The notes beneath the pieces were generated by a model that was given only the letters and a program-made list of their open reading frames with translations, searched no databases and was not told the origin of the DNA. The position numbers and the translations under genes are program-made. Shown in pieces: positions 50,247 through 63,750 of a stretch of 64,000 nucleotides of DNA. Every line of letters starts with the position of its first letter. Position 1 is the first letter of the stretch. The DNA comes from Brevundimonas fluminis. GTDB taxonomy: Bacteria > Pseudomonadota > Alphaproteobacteria > Caulobacterales > Caulobacteraceae. The DNA lies in NCBI RefSeq assembly GCF_003934285.1, contig NZ_RQWJ01000004.1, forward strand, positions 496,001 to 560,000. Direction: 5' to 3'.

Positions 50247-50903
50247 ATGATGCGTGTTAACCCCCGTCTCGCCGCGGTCGCGGCGGTCGTCGTGCTGGCG
50301 CCGGCTGTGTCCGGCTGCGGCGTGAACGCCATTCCGACGAACGAGGAGAACGCGAGGGCCAAGTGGGCCGACGTGCAGGCGGCCTACCAGCGACGCGCCG
50401 ACCTGATCCCCAACCTCGTGGCCACGGTGCAGGCGGCCGCCATCGCCGAGCGGACCACGCTGACGCAGGTCATCGAGGCGCGGTCGCGGGCCACGTCGAT
50501 CCAGCTGACGCCCGAGATGCTGAACGATCCGGCGGCGATGCAGCGGTATCAGGCCGCGCAGGGAGAGCTGACGCAGGCCCTGAGCCGGCTCATGCTGGTG
50601 GTGGAGCAGTATCCGCAGATCCAGTCGAACCAGAACTTCATCGCCCTGCAGAGCCAGCTGGAAGGCACGGAGAACCGCATCAACATCGCGCGGCGCGATT
50701 ACAACGAGGCCGTGCGCGCGCACAACACGGCGCTGCGGACCTTCCCGACGGTGATCTGGGCCAACACGATCCATGCGGGCTCGGGGCCGATGCAGCCGTT
50801 CCAGGCCAATGAGGCGGCGCAGAGCGCGCCGACGGTCACCTTCGACGTCGCGCCGGGGGCAGCTCCCGGCTCGGCCCCGCCGGCGCCGACCCCGGCCCGG
50901 TGA
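50247..50903 (+). CDS. lemA: LemA family lipoprotein
   Basis: 218 residues. An N-terminal signal ends in the lipobox VSGC (Cys24), predicting a lipid-anchored, coiled-coil protein. The LemA core shows [53 protein letters not shown] and [21 protein letters not shown]. Start 50247 or the adjacent ATG 50250. Its stop overlaps the GTG of the first TPM gene, the usual lemA-TPM association. Confidence 0.94.
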   Translation: MMRVNPRLAAVAAVVVLAPAVSGCGVNAIPTNEENARAKWADVQAAYQRRADLIPNLVATVQAAAIAERTTLTQVIEARSRATSIQLTPEMLNDPAAMQRYQAAQGELTQALSRLMLVVEQYPQIQSNQNFIALQSQLEGTENRINIARRDYNEAVRAHNTALRTFPTVIWANTIHAGSGPMQPFQANEAAQSAPTVTFDVAPGAAPGSAPPAPTPAR

Positions 50904-51736
50904 TCCGCTCGCCGAGAGCGGCGGGAGCGGCGCTGGTCGTCGCCCTCGCCTGGCTGTGCGCCGCCGTCCCCGGGGTCGCGCAGGAGCTGCAGTTCCCCGC
51001 CCTGACGGGGCGGGTGGTCGATCAGGCCAACCTGCTGTCGCCGGCGAAAGAAGCCGAGCTGGCGACCCGGCTGGAGACGCTGGAGCGGGACACGTCCGAC
51101 CAGCTGGTCGTGGTCACGGTCGACAGCCTGCAGGACCGCGACATCGCCGACTACGGCTATCAGCTGGGCCGGGCCTGGGGCATCGGGCAGTCCGAAGAGA
51201 ACAACGGCGTCCTGTTGATCGTCGCGCCGAACGAACGAAAGGTGCGTATCGAGGTCGGTTACGGACTGGAGCCGATCCTGACCGACGCCCTGTCGGCCCT
51301 GATCATCCACGAACGGATCCTGCCCGCCTTCCGCGAGGGCGGCTACGAGCGCGGGATCACCAACGGGGTGGAGGCGATCGAGAGCCAGCTGCGGCTGGAT
51401 CCGGAGGAGGCCCAGGCGCGCGCCGCGGCGGCGGAATCGCCCGACGCCGAGGTGCCGGTCGCCATCATCCTGTTCATCCTGTTCGTCGTCTTCATGGTCT
51501 TCATCAGCTTCGTCAGCGCCGTGTCGCGCGCCGGCCGACGGCGCAAGGGGCGCGGCGGCAAGGACGACGACGGGGACGGCATGACGCCGATCCTGATCTG
51601 GGCGGCGGCCGAGGCCCTGAGCGGCGCTGCGCGGGGGGGACGCGGCGGGGGCTGGGGCGGCGGAGGATTCGGGGGCGGAGGATTCGGGGGCGGAGGCGGC
51701 AGCTTCGGCGGCGGCGGCGCCTCGGGAGGCTGGTGA
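50900..51736 (+). CDS. TPM-domain (YgcG-type) membrane protein with Gly-rich tail
   Basis: 278 residues, GTG start overlapping lemA by 4 bp. Signal peptide of about 28 residues (ending GVAQ), a TPM phosphatase-like domain ([54 protein letters not shown], about residues 36-165), one TM helix (about 188-210), and a 45-residue tail of GGGFGGGG repeats ending GGASGGW. Typical TPM proteins are found with LemA in envelope stress contexts; enzymatic activity is not assured. Confidence 0.92.
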   Translation: MIRSPRAAGAALVVALAWLCAAVPGVAQELQFPALTGRVVDQANLLSPAKEAELATRLETLERDTSDQLVVVTVDSLQDRDIADYGYQLGRAWGIGQSEENNGVLLIVAPNERKVRIEVGYGLEPILTDALSALIIHERILPAFREGGYERGITNGVEAIESQLRLDPEEAQARAAAAESPDAEVPVAIILFILFVVFMVFISFVSAVSRAGRRRKGRGGKDDDGDGMTPILIWAAAEALSGAARGGRGGGWGGGGFGGGGFGGGGGSFGGGGASGGW

Positions 51737-52422
51737 TGAAGATGACCCCCGACGATCACGCCCGCGTGGCGGCGGCCATCGCCGAAGCGGAGAAGGCCAC
51801 CAGCGGCGAGATTTTCTGCGTCTTCGCCCGCAGGGTGTCCGGCTACTGGGACGTGCTGCTCGGCTGGGCGGCCGCGGCGGCGCTGATCCTGCCCCTGCTG
51901 GCGATTCCGCTGGGCCTGGATCCGAGCGACCTGCCCAGCTTCGCTCACGGCTGGAGCGTGGGACATGCGGCGGCCGCCGGATCCGAAGCCGGAACGGCGA
52001 TCGCGGTTCACGCGGTGCTGCAGCTGGCGACCTTCGTAGCGGTGCTGCTGCTCGGCCTGATCCCCGCGGTGCGCCGCTGGCTGACGCCGTCGGCCATACG
52101 CCGCGACCGGGTGCGGCGCGCGGCGCTGAACCAGTTTCTGGCCCATGGGCTGCACGTGACCGAAGCCAGGACCGGCGTGCTGATCTTCGCCGCCGACGCC
52201 GACCATCGCGTCGAGGTGATCGCCGACAAGGGCATCCACGAGAAGGTGCCGGAGGACGTCTGGGCCGACGCGGCCGCGGCGCTGGTCGCGGGGATGAAGC
52301 GCAAGGCGCCTGCGGACGGATTCGTCCGGGCCGTGGAGCTGTGCGGAGGCGTGCTGGCGGAACACTTCCCGCCGCGCCCGGCCAATCCGAACGAAGTGCC
52401 CGACCGGCTCGTGGAGATCTGA
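51736..52422 (+). CDS. Second TPM-domain membrane protein
   Basis: 228 residues; the ATG shares a base with the preceding stop (TGATG). N-terminal TPM half ([28 protein letters not shown]), then two TM helices (about 40-58 and 90-112) interrupt the domain, and the TPM motif resumes at [22 protein letters not shown]. Topology differs from its neighbour: no signal peptide or Gly tail. Third gene of the lemA operon. Confidence 0.9.
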   Translation: MKMTPDDHARVAAAIAEAEKATSGEIFCVFARRVSGYWDVLLGWAAAAALILPLLAIPLGLDPSDLPSFAHGWSVGHAAAAGSEAGTAIAVHAVLQLATFVAVLLLGLIPAVRRWLTPSAIRRDRVRRAALNQFLAHGLHVTEARTGVLIFAADADHRVEVIADKGIHEKVPEDVWADAAAALVAGMKRKAPADGFVRAVELCGGVLAEHFPPRPANPNEVPDRLVEI

Positions 52423-52467
52423 GCGCCCCCTGACGGCCATGATCGGCCTTTAGGCGACGCATGCCTC

Positions 52468-53205
52468 ATGCCCCGTCTCGTCACCTACAACGTCCATCGA
52501 TGCGTCGGAGTCGACCGCCGGCTCGACGTCGACCGCGTCGTCGCGGTCATCGCCGAGCTGGAGCCGGACGTGGTCTGCCTGCAGGAGCTGGACGTCGGTC
52601 GGGCGCGGACGGGCCACGTCGATCAGGCCCAATCAATCGCCGACAAGCTGGCCATGGCGGTCCGCTTTCATCCGGCCATGCGCGTGGAGGCGGAGCTTTA
52701 CGGCGACGCCATCCTGACGCCCCACCCCGAGCGGCTGGTCCGCGCCGGCCCTCTGCCCACGCTCCCGAACGTGCCGGGGCTGGAACCCCGCGGGGCCCTC
52801 TGGGCCCAGATCGACATGGGCGCGGCGACAGTGAACGTGATCAACACCCATTTGGGCCTCGTGCCGCGCGAGCAGAGGCTGCAGACGGCGGCATTGGCGG
52901 GCAGGGATTGGCTGGGGTCGGACCTGTGCGTGGGCCCGACCATCCTGTGCGGCGACTTCAACGCCACGTCGATGACCCGGCCCTATCGGACCCTTTGCGG
53001 AACGGGTCTGGAGGACGCCCAGCGCAAACTGGGCGTCAGGCCTTCGGTGAAGACCTTCCCCTCCGCCTATCCGGCGATCCGCATCGACCATGCCTTCGTC
53101 AGCCGCGAGATTCGGGTGACGGGCGCGCACGCCCCCTTCTCCCCGCTTGCCCGAATGGCCTCCGACCACCTGCCGCTGGCGTTCGATTTCGAGGTCGACG
53201 GCTAG
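52468..53205 (+). CDS. Endonuclease/exonuclease/phosphatase (EEP) family protein
   Basis: 245 residues. The EEP fold shows LVTYNVHRCVG at the start, VVCLQELDV (metal Glu), NVINTHLGL, ILCGDFNATS and RIDHAFVS, with the final SDHLPLAF His/Asp pair. Members cleave DNA, RNA or phospholipid head groups; no signal peptide, so it is probably cytoplasmic. Its stop overlaps that of the convergent methyltransferase gene by 4 bp (palindromic CTAG). Confidence 0.9.
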   Translation: MPRLVTYNVHRCVGVDRRLDVDRVVAVIAELEPDVVCLQELDVGRARTGHVDQAQSIADKLAMAVRFHPAMRVEAELYGDAILTPHPERLVRAGPLPTLPNVPGLEPRGALWAQIDMGAATVNVINTHLGLVPREQRLQTAALAGRDWLGSDLCVGPTILCGDFNATSMTRPYRTLCGTGLEDAQRKLGVRPSVKTFPSAYPAIRIDHAFVSREIRVTGAHAPFSPLARMASDHLPLAFDFEVDG

Positions 53206-53990
53206 CCGAGATCGAGGTGGGCCGCACCGCGGAGGATCGCCTCGGAGCGCGGCGAATGTGCGCCGCCCTGATCATGCAGCACCAACGGGGGCAGCAGCAC
53301 CAGAGGCGCCCTGCCGAGCCGCACCGCCTTCACGAGCACGCGCTTGGCCGGCCGATCCGCATACGGATGAATGGGCAGGATGCGGAAGGAGCCCGCCTTG
53401 CGGCCCAGGAGAGACAGCAGATCGGCCAGCCGGTCGGCCCGGTGGATCAACAGGATCGTGCCTCCGTCCCGGACCCCGGCCAACAGGAATTCGGTCCACG
53501 CCTCCAGCCCGGCGTCGGCCATCCACGCCGCCCGCTTGCCCGGCGACGGGGCGCGCAGCGCCGAGGCGTCGTCGAAGAAGGGCGGATTGCTGACGGCCCA
53601 GTCGGCGCGTGGACGCTCGAGCGCCGTGAAGCCTGCGGCCACGTCGAATTCCCGCACCTCGCCGTCAAGCCGGTTGAGCGCGAGGTTTCGCATGGCGAGG
53701 ACGGCCGTCGGCGCGTCGCGCTCGACGCCCAGCAGGCGGACGCCGGGCCGACGGACGCCGACCTGACACAGGACCGCGCCCGCCCCGCACCCCGCCTCCA
53801 GCACCGTGTCTCCCGGCGCCGCGGCGATCGCGGCCGCCAGAATCGCGGCGTCCATCCCCGCGCGATAGCCGTCGCGCGGCTGCAACAGCCGGACGCGGCC
53901 GTTGAGCAGCGGGGTTTCCTCGACCTCAGGTGCGACGGTCACGCGCTTGACCCGTTCATGGGCGGTCACCATTGTGCGCCGCGTCGTCAT
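53202..53990 (-). CDS. tRNA1(Val) (adenine(37)-N6)-methyltransferase-like protein
   Basis: SAM-dependent methyltransferase of about 262 residues. VLEAGCGAGAVLCQVG is motif I (SAM), VERDAPTAVLAMRNLALN motif II, and the amino-methylation motif is AVSNPPFFDD (NPPF). LLNGRVRLLQPRDGYRAGMDA is typical of the YfiC/TrmN6 family. Start 53990 (MTTRRTMV) or Met7 at 53972. It diverges from the polyprenyl synthase gene by about 43 bp, a common alphaproteobacterial pairing. Confidence 0.88.
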   Translation of the reverse strand: MTTRRTMVTAHERVKRVTVAPEVEETPLLNGRVRLLQPRDGYRAGMDAAILAAAIAAAPGDTVLEAGCGAGAVLCQVGVRRPGVRLLGVERDAPTAVLAMRNLALNRLDGEVREFDVAAGFTALERPRADWAVSNPPFFDDASALRAPSPGKRAAWMADAGLEAWTEFLLAGVRDGGTILLIHRADRLADLLSLLGRKAGSFRILPIHPYADRPAKRVLVKAVRLGRAPLVLLPPLVLHDQGGAHSPRSEAILRGAAHLDLG

Positions 53991-54033
53991 GAGGCAAGGC
54001 GGCGTCCGTGTTTCCCCGCCCTCACGCCTGAAA

Positions 54034-57046
<3,013 letters not shown>

Positions 57047-57110
57047 GTCGGTTGCATTAAGGCGCAACCTGTCCCACATGCGGGCCGTTCAACCGGCAAG
57101 GAGGCCCGCA

Positions 57111-57731
57111 ATGACCACCACCCTGTTCATCTCGCCCGGCGCCTGCGCCATGGCTTCGCACGTCGCCCTGCTGGAAGCCGGCGCGCCACACGAGACCACG
57201 GTCGTCGATCTGAAGAAGGGCGAGCAGCGGACGCCGGAGTATCTGTCGGTGAATCCGGCCGGATCGACGCCGGCGCTGCGGACGGACAGGGGCGTGATCA
57301 CCCAGAACGCCGCCATCCTCGGCTGGGTCGCGGAAACCTTCCGCGAACGGGACCTGGCCCCGGTCGACGATCCGTTCGAGTACGCGCGGTTCAACGCCTT
57401 CAACGGCTGGCTCTCGTCGTCGCTGCATCCGGCGCTGGGCAAGGTGCTGTTCAGCCGGCCGGCCCTGGAAGGCGAAGCGAGGGCGCACGCGGTCGAGTTC
57501 GCGCTGGGCAAGCTGGACCTGGCGGAACAGCATCTCGTCGAAGGGCCGTGGGTGTTCGGCGAGACGTGGACGCTGTCCGACGGCTACCTGATGGTGTTCG
57601 AGCGCTGGGCGCGTCAGGCGGGCCTGCTGGACAAGGCGCGCTACCCCAAACTGAACGCTCATCTCGACCTCGTGCAGTCGCGCGACGCCGTGAAGAAGAT
57701 GCTGACCGTCGAGGGTCTGCAGCCCGTCTAG
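57111..57731 (+). CDS. Glutathione S-transferase family protein
   Basis: 206 residues. The N-terminal thioredoxin-like domain starts TLFISPGACAMASHVALLEAG, with NPAGSTPALRTDRGVITQNAAIL as the GSH site (Pro-Ala-Leu and an acidic/Gln region), followed by an all-helical C-terminal domain. Pattern is Beta-class-like (GACAxA motif). ATG 57111 has a strong AAGGAGG. The substrate is unknown. Confidence 0.92.
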   Translation: MTTTLFISPGACAMASHVALLEAGAPHETTVVDLKKGEQRTPEYLSVNPAGSTPALRTDRGVITQNAAILGWVAETFRERDLAPVDDPFEYARFNAFNGWLSSSLHPALGKVLFSRPALEGEARAHAVEFALGKLDLAEQHLVEGPWVFGETWTLSDGYLMVFERWARQAGLLDKARYPKLNAHLDLVQSRDAVKKMLTVEGLQPV

Positions 57732-57761
57732 GCCCAACGGCCGCGGGTCGGCGGAAGCGCG

Positions 57762-58973
<1,212 letters not shown>

Positions 58974-59080
58974 TTTGAACCGTTCCGGCGGTTCCCACGC
59001 GGCACGGATTTTGCGATAGGCTGGACGGATCGGCGGCGTCGGTCCGTCGATTCTCAAACCCCTTTTCCGGAAGGCGCGCC

Positions 59081-60058
59081 GTGGCGTTTCGCGACGGACC
59101 GTTCGAAAATCTCAGGGTGCCGGCGATGCTGGGCGCCGGCGTCGCCGTGATCGCCGCCGTCGTCGCCGCGATCCTGCTGCTGGTGACCGATCGTCGGGCC
59201 GAGGCCAGCCCCCTGACGCCGGTTCGGGCGGGCGCGGAGGCGACGCTGGGGCCCATCAACGGCGTCCTTGCCTATCCCGTGCGTTGGGTCGGCCACGTCA
59301 GCGACTGGATCGGCGGCTATTTCTTCGCCGTCTCGGAGAACCGCAAGCTCAAGGCGGAGATCGCCGAGCTGCAGGCCGTGCGCGACGCCAACATCGCCCT
59401 GACGAACGTCAACCGTCGCTATGAGGCGCTGCTGGGGATCCGAACCCAACCCCCGGTGCCGATGGCGTCGGCACGGTCGATCTCGGACGCGCGCGGCCCC
59501 TTCGCCAATGCCCGGCTGATCGACGTCGGCTCACGACAGGGTGTGAAGATCGGCAATCCCGTCATCAACGAGCACGGACTGGTCGGGCGCGTCGCCGGGA
59601 CCTCGCCCAACGTCTCGCGCGTGGTCCTGCTGACCGACGCGGCCAGTCAGGTGCCGGTGCTGATCGACCGCTCGGACGCCCGCGCGATCCTGAGCGGAGA
59701 CGGCAGCGGCAATCCGAGGCTGGAATACGTGCGCGGCGAGGACGCGCTGAAGGTCGGCGACCGGGTCTTGAGCTCGGGCGACGGCGGCGGCATGCCGCGC
59801 GGCATGCCGGTCGGAGTCGTCGCGCGCGGCGTCGACGGATCCTGGCGGGTCAAGCTGTTCAGCGACCGCGGCGCGATCGACTACGTCCGCGTGCTGAAGT
59901 TCGAGGACTTCGGCCAGCTGGTCGCGCCGGAGGCGCTGAACGCGCCCCCGCTGGCCGCTCTGGACACCAATCCCGCCGCCCGCCCGCCCGAACCCGCGAC
60001 CCCGCCGCCGGCGGCCGCGCAGCCGGCGGATCAGCCGGCCCGGGGGGCGACGGAGTGA
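59081..60058 (+). CDS. mreC: Rod shape-determining protein MreC
   Basis: 325 residues, GTG start with GGAAGG 6 nt upstream. One N-terminal TM helix (about residues 16-38), a coiled-coil (about 84-112, ENRKLKAEIAELQAVRDAN), the MreC beta-barrel core (about 120-285), and a Pro/Ala-rich C-terminal tail (about 35 residues) typical of alphaproteobacterial MreC. Periplasmic organiser of the elongasome. A 6-bp hairpin (58977-58994) lies in the 107-bp gap after mreB. Confidence 0.95.
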   Translation: MAFRDGPFENLRVPAMLGAGVAVIAAVVAAILLLVTDRRAEASPLTPVRAGAEATLGPINGVLAYPVRWVGHVSDWIGGYFFAVSENRKLKAEIAELQAVRDANIALTNVNRRYEALLGIRTQPPVPMASARSISDARGPFANARLIDVGSRQGVKIGNPVINEHGLVGRVAGTSPNVSRVVLLTDAASQVPVLIDRSDARAILSGDGSGNPRLEYVRGEDALKVGDRVLSSGDGGGMPRGMPVGVVARGVDGSWRVKLFSDRGAIDYVRVLKFEDFGQLVAPEALNAPPLAALDTNPAARPPEPATPPPAAAQPADQPARGATE

Positions 60059-60576
60059 GACGCGCCGCGGTCACCGTGCGCACCGGCGGGGCCATGCAGT
60101 GGATCGGGTGGCCAGCGCTGGCGGCGGCCGCCGGAACCCTGATCCTCGCCACGCCGGTCGAGCTGTTCGGCCTTCAGTTGCCGGAGCCCATCCTGCCCCT
60201 GCTGCTGGCTTTCGCCTGGCCGCTGATCCGGCCGTCGCTGATGGCGCCCGCAGTGCTGTTCGCCCTCGGGCTCCTGCTGGACGTGATGCTCTATGCTCCG
60301 TTGGGCCTGTGGCCGCTGTGTCTGCTGGCGCCCTATGGCGTGGTGCTGGTGTCGCGGTCGTTTCTGGCCGGACAGGAGACGCGGGTGCTGTTCTTCTGGT
60401 TCAGTCTGACCAGCGCCGCCGCCTTCCTTCTGGCCTATCTGATCGTCACACTGACGGGAGGGCGGCCGCCCAGTCTTCTGGCCCTGCTGGGACAGGTGGT
60501 CCCCACCCTGCTTCTGTTTCCCCTGTCGAACGCCCTGATCCAGCGCTTCGACGACGTCGACGTCCGCTACAGATGA
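60055..60576 (+). CDS. mreD: Rod shape-determining protein MreD
   Basis: 173-residue membrane protein with five or six TM helices, GTG start overlapping the mreC stop by 4 bp. Identified mainly by position, length and hydrophobicity; the sequence (LPEPILPLLLAFAWPLIRPS, FALGLLLDVMLYAPLGLWPL) matches the MreD pattern. It couples MreC to PBP2/RodA in the elongation complex. Confidence 0.93.
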   Translation: MRRAAVTVRTGGAMQWIGWPALAAAAGTLILATPVELFGLQLPEPILPLLLAFAWPLIRPSLMAPAVLFALGLLLDVMLYAPLGLWPLCLLAPYGVVLVSRSFLAGQETRVLFFWFSLTSAAAFLLAYLIVTLTGGRPPSLLALLGQVVPTLLLFPLSNALIQRFDDVDVRYR

Positions 60577-62594
60577 GTTCCGAGCCCTCCATCTTCTTCA
60601 GCGACCCGAACGAGCGACAGGGCTCGTTCCTGCGCCGCACGCTCGTCGTCGGCGGGCTGACGGCCCTCGGCGTGATGGGTCTCGGACTGCGACTGGGCCA
60701 GCTGCAGGTGGTCCAGGCCCGGGAGTTCGCCACCCTGGCGGCCGAGAACCAGTTCAACTTCCGCCTCGTGCCGCCTCCGCGCGGACTCATCAAGGATCGC
60801 AACGGCGTCGTCATCGCCGGAAACCGGCCAAGCTTCCGCGTGCTGGTCGTGCGCGACGAAACCAAGGACCTGGACGGCACGCTGGACCTGCTGGGCCGAC
60901 TGTTGCCGGACACGCTGGAGCGGCGACGGGGCATCATCCGCGACGTCAACGCGGCGCCCCGGTTCACCCCCGTGCCGGTCAAGAGCGACCTGACCTGGGA
61001 TGAGTTCGCCCGGGTCAACCTCTACGCCAACGAGCTGCCCGGCGTGATGGCCGACATGCACGAGGCGCGGTTCTATCCGCACGGCGGCGCCTTCGCCCAC
61101 GTGGTCGGATACGTCGCCAAACCCAATGCGCGCGACGTGGAGGCCTATCGCGAGGCGGGCGAAGAGGTGCCCACCCTGCTGTTCAATCCCAGCTTCCGCA
61201 TCGGCCGCCAAGGCATTGAGCGATCGCTGGAGGATCGGTTGAGGGGCGAGCCCGGCGGCAATCGGGTCGAGGTCGACGCGCGCGGTCGGGTCGTGGGCGA
61301 GGACGCGGAAAACTCCAGACCGCCGGTTCCTGGCGAAGAAGTCGTTCTGACGCTGGACGCCGACATCCAGAACAAGGCGCTGGAGGTGTTCGGCGAGGAA
61401 GCGGGCAGCTGCGTGGTCATGGACGTGCGCAACGGCGACGTCCTGTGCATGGTTTCGGCGCCTTCGTTCGACCCGAACCTTTTCGTCAGCGGCGTGCCCA
61501 CGTCCGTGTACCGCGCCTGGGCCGACTATGAGCGGCGCCCCCTGACCGACAAGGCGATCAACGGCGTGTTTGCGCCCGGCTCCACGTTCAAGCCGGTCAC
61601 GGGTCTGGCCGCCCTGGTCCGCGGGGCCAACCCCGACCGCCGCATCACGTGCACCGGCGGCTTCTACCTGGGTCGACGCTTCGCCTGCCACGCCACGCAC
61701 GGCTCGCAGGACATGCGGGACGCGATCAAGAACTCGTGCAACGTCTATTTCATGCAGCTGGCGGTCGAGATGGGCCCCGACGCCATCGCCGAAGTCGCGC
61801 GCACCATGGGATTCGGCCAGACGTTCGATCTGGGCATCGGCAACCAGAACCCGGGACTGGTTCCCGACACGGGCTGGCGTCGACGCAATCCCGTGCGCGG
61901 CGACGGCAAATGGTATCCGGGGGAGACGCCGAGCTATGCGATCGGCCAGGGCGCGTTGACGGTGAACGCCCTCCAGCTGGCGGTCTACACCTCGCGCCTG
62001 GCGAACGGTCGCAAGGCGATCCAGCCGCGCCTGATCAAGTCGATCGGCGGCAGGGAGCAGCCGCCCGCGGGCGACGTCCGGGACCTTCCGTATGACCCGG
62101 CCTTGCTGGCCATCCTCCGCGAGGGCATGAACCGGGTGACCGACGTTGGCGGCACGGGCTTCCGCAACAGCCAGCTGGGTCTGGGCGCCGTGCGGATGGC
62201 GGGCAAGACCGGCACGGCCCAGGTCCGGAACTATGGAACGGGATCTCGCAAGTCGAACGTCTGGTCCCAGAAGGACCACAACCTGTTCATCGCCTACGCC
62301 CCGATCGACGAGCCGCGTTACGCCGTTTCGGTGATCGTGCAACACGGGGGAATGGGCGGCGGCACGGCCGGCGCCCCGCGGGCGCGCGAGGTCATGAAGG
62401 TCGCCCTTCTGAAGGATCCGGACATCCGTCGGCGCATCGAACAGTCCGGTTTCGCCGACACGGAGGACCCCGGCTCGCACGAGGCCAACGCCCTGGGCGC
62501 CGCGGGGCCTCAAGGCGCCCCCGCACCGGCGACGGAAGAGGCCCCGCCGGCCGCCGGCGCGCAGCCCGCCTCCACGTCGGAGGCCCCGCAATGA
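60573..62594 (+). CDS. mrdA: Penicillin-binding protein 2 (peptidoglycan transpeptidase)
   Basis: 673-residue class B PBP of the elongasome. One N-terminal TM helix (about 22-42), pedestal domain, and transpeptidase with SxxK at Ser337-Lys340 (in APGSTFKPV), SxN at Ser388-Asn390 (KNSCNVYF) and KTG at 545-547. A 60-residue Ala/Pro-rich C-terminal tail follows. It overlaps mreD and rodA by 4 bp each. Confidence 0.97.
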   Translation: MSSEPSIFFSDPNERQGSFLRRTLVVGGLTALGVMGLGLRLGQLQVVQAREFATLAAENQFNFRLVPPPRGLIKDRNGVVIAGNRPSFRVLVVRDETKDLDGTLDLLGRLLPDTLERRRGIIRDVNAAPRFTPVPVKSDLTWDEFARVNLYANELPGVMADMHEARFYPHGGAFAHVVGYVAKPNARDVEAYREAGEEVPTLLFNPSFRIGRQGIERSLEDRLRGEPGGNRVEVDARGRVVGEDAENSRPPVPGEEVVLTLDADIQNKALEVFGEEAGSCVVMDVRNGDVLCMVSAPSFDPNLFVSGVPTSVYRAWADYERRPLTDKAINGVFAPGSTFKPVTGLAALVRGANPDRRITCTGGFYLGRRFACHATHGSQDMRDAIKNSCNVYFMQLAVEMGPDAIAEVARTMGFGQTFDLGIGNQNPGLVPDTGWRRRNPVRGDGKWYPGETPSYAIGQGALTVNALQLAVYTSRLANGRKAIQPRLIKSIGGREQPPAGDVRDLPYDPALLAILREGMNRVTDVGGTGFRNSQLGLGAVRMAGKTGTAQVRNYGTGSRKSNVWSQKDHNLFIAYAPIDEPRYAVSVIVQHGGMGGGTAGAPRAREVMKVALLKDPDIRRRIEQSGFADTEDPGSHEANALGAAGPQGAPAPATEEAPPAAGAQPASTSEAPQ

Positions 62595-63748
62595 CCGCCT
62601 CCGCCCTGACCCGTCCCGGCGAACGCGACCGCCTGTCGGTCAAGGTGCGCGAGATCGACTGGACCCTGGTGGTGCTCCTCTCGGTCGTCGCCGGCGTCGG
62701 GGTCGCCATGCTGTACTCGATCGCGGGCGGCGAGTGGCAGCCGTGGGCGGCGGATCAACTGGTGCGCTACAGCGCCGTGCTGGTGATGGCCCTGGTCCTC
62801 GCGCTGGTGCACCCCAAGTGGTGGTTCCGCGCCGCCTATCCGATGTACGGTGTGCTGCTGGTGCTGGTGCTGATGATCGAGTTCACGCCGCTGGGGTACG
62901 TGGCCGGCGGTGCGCGGAACTGGCTGAACCTCGGCTTCATCCGGATTCAGCCGGCCGAGTTCATGAAGCTGGGTCTCGTGCTGGCCCTTGCCCGCTGGTA
63001 CCACAACCACACGGCGCAGGAGGCGCGGCTCAGCTGGAAGCTGCTGATCCCGGCGGCGATGATCGGCCTCCCCTTCCTGCTGGTGGCCAAGCAGCCGGAC
63101 CTGGGGTCGGCGATGATCATCGGCCTGACGGGCGCGGCGGTGATGTTCGTGGCCGGTCTGAGCTGGAAGATCATCGTGCCTACGGGCGTTCTGGCCGCCG
63201 TCGGCACGCCCCTGTTCGTCATCTTCGGCATGCACGAGTATCAGCGTAACCGCGTGCTGACCTTCCTCGACCCGACCAAGGATCCGTCGGGGACGGGGTA
63301 CAACATCATCCAGTCCAAGATCGCGCTCGGATCCGGCGGGTTTCTGGGCCGCGGCTACGGGCTGGGCAGTCAGAGCCAACTGGAGTTCCTGCCGGAGCGG
63401 CAGACGGACTTCATCTTCTCGACGGTCGCCGAGGAATTCGGCTTCGTCGGCTCGTTCTCGCTGCTGATCTGCTATGCCGCCATCATCTTGATCGGCCTGC
63501 GCATCGCCAGCCTGTCGCACAGCCATTTCGGGCGCATCGCGGCCAGCGGCATGGTGGCCTTCTTCGCCCTGTTCGTGCTGATCAATGGAGCGATGGTGAT
63601 GGGACTGGCGCCGGTCGTGGGCGTGCCGATGCCGCTGCTGTCGTACGGCGGCTCCTCGATGATGACGATCATGTTCGGCTTCGGCCTGGTGCTGTCGACG
63701 CGCGTGCACCGCTATTCGGAACTGCCCAAGGGCCACGGGCTTTTCTGA
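62591..63748 (+). CDS. mrdB: Peptidoglycan glycosyltransferase RodA (SEDS family)
   Basis: 385 residues with about ten TM helices. SEDS-typical segments are GGARNWLNLGFIRIQPAEFMK, KQPDLGSAMI (catalytic Asp region), GSGGFLGRGYGLGSQSQLEF, and the C-terminal GVPMPLLSYGGSSM. Polymerises glycan strands with PBP2. ATGA overlap with mrdA. Confidence 0.97.
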   Translation: MTASALTRPGERDRLSVKVREIDWTLVVLLSVVAGVGVAMLYSIAGGEWQPWAADQLVRYSAVLVMALVLALVHPKWWFRAAYPMYGVLLVLVLMIEFTPLGYVAGGARNWLNLGFIRIQPAEFMKLGLVLALARWYHNHTAQEARLSWKLLIPAAMIGLPFLLVAKQPDLGSAMIIGLTGAAVMFVAGLSWKIIVPTGVLAAVGTPLFVIFGMHEYQRNRVLTFLDPTKDPSGTGYNIIQSKIALGSGGFLGRGYGLGSQSQLEFLPERQTDFIFSTVAEEFGFVGSFSLLICYAAIILIGLRIASLSHSHFGRIAASGMVAFFALFVLINGAMVMGLAPVVGVPMPLLSYGGSSMMTIMFGFGLVLSTRVHRYSELPKGHGLF

Positions 63749-63750
63749 GC

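Noticed and set aside
51640..51735. [13 protein letters not shown] DNA repeats as a tandem-repeat or CRISPR-like array
   Set aside because: They encode the glycine-rich tail normal for TPM-domain proteins; units are irregular and there are no unique spacers.
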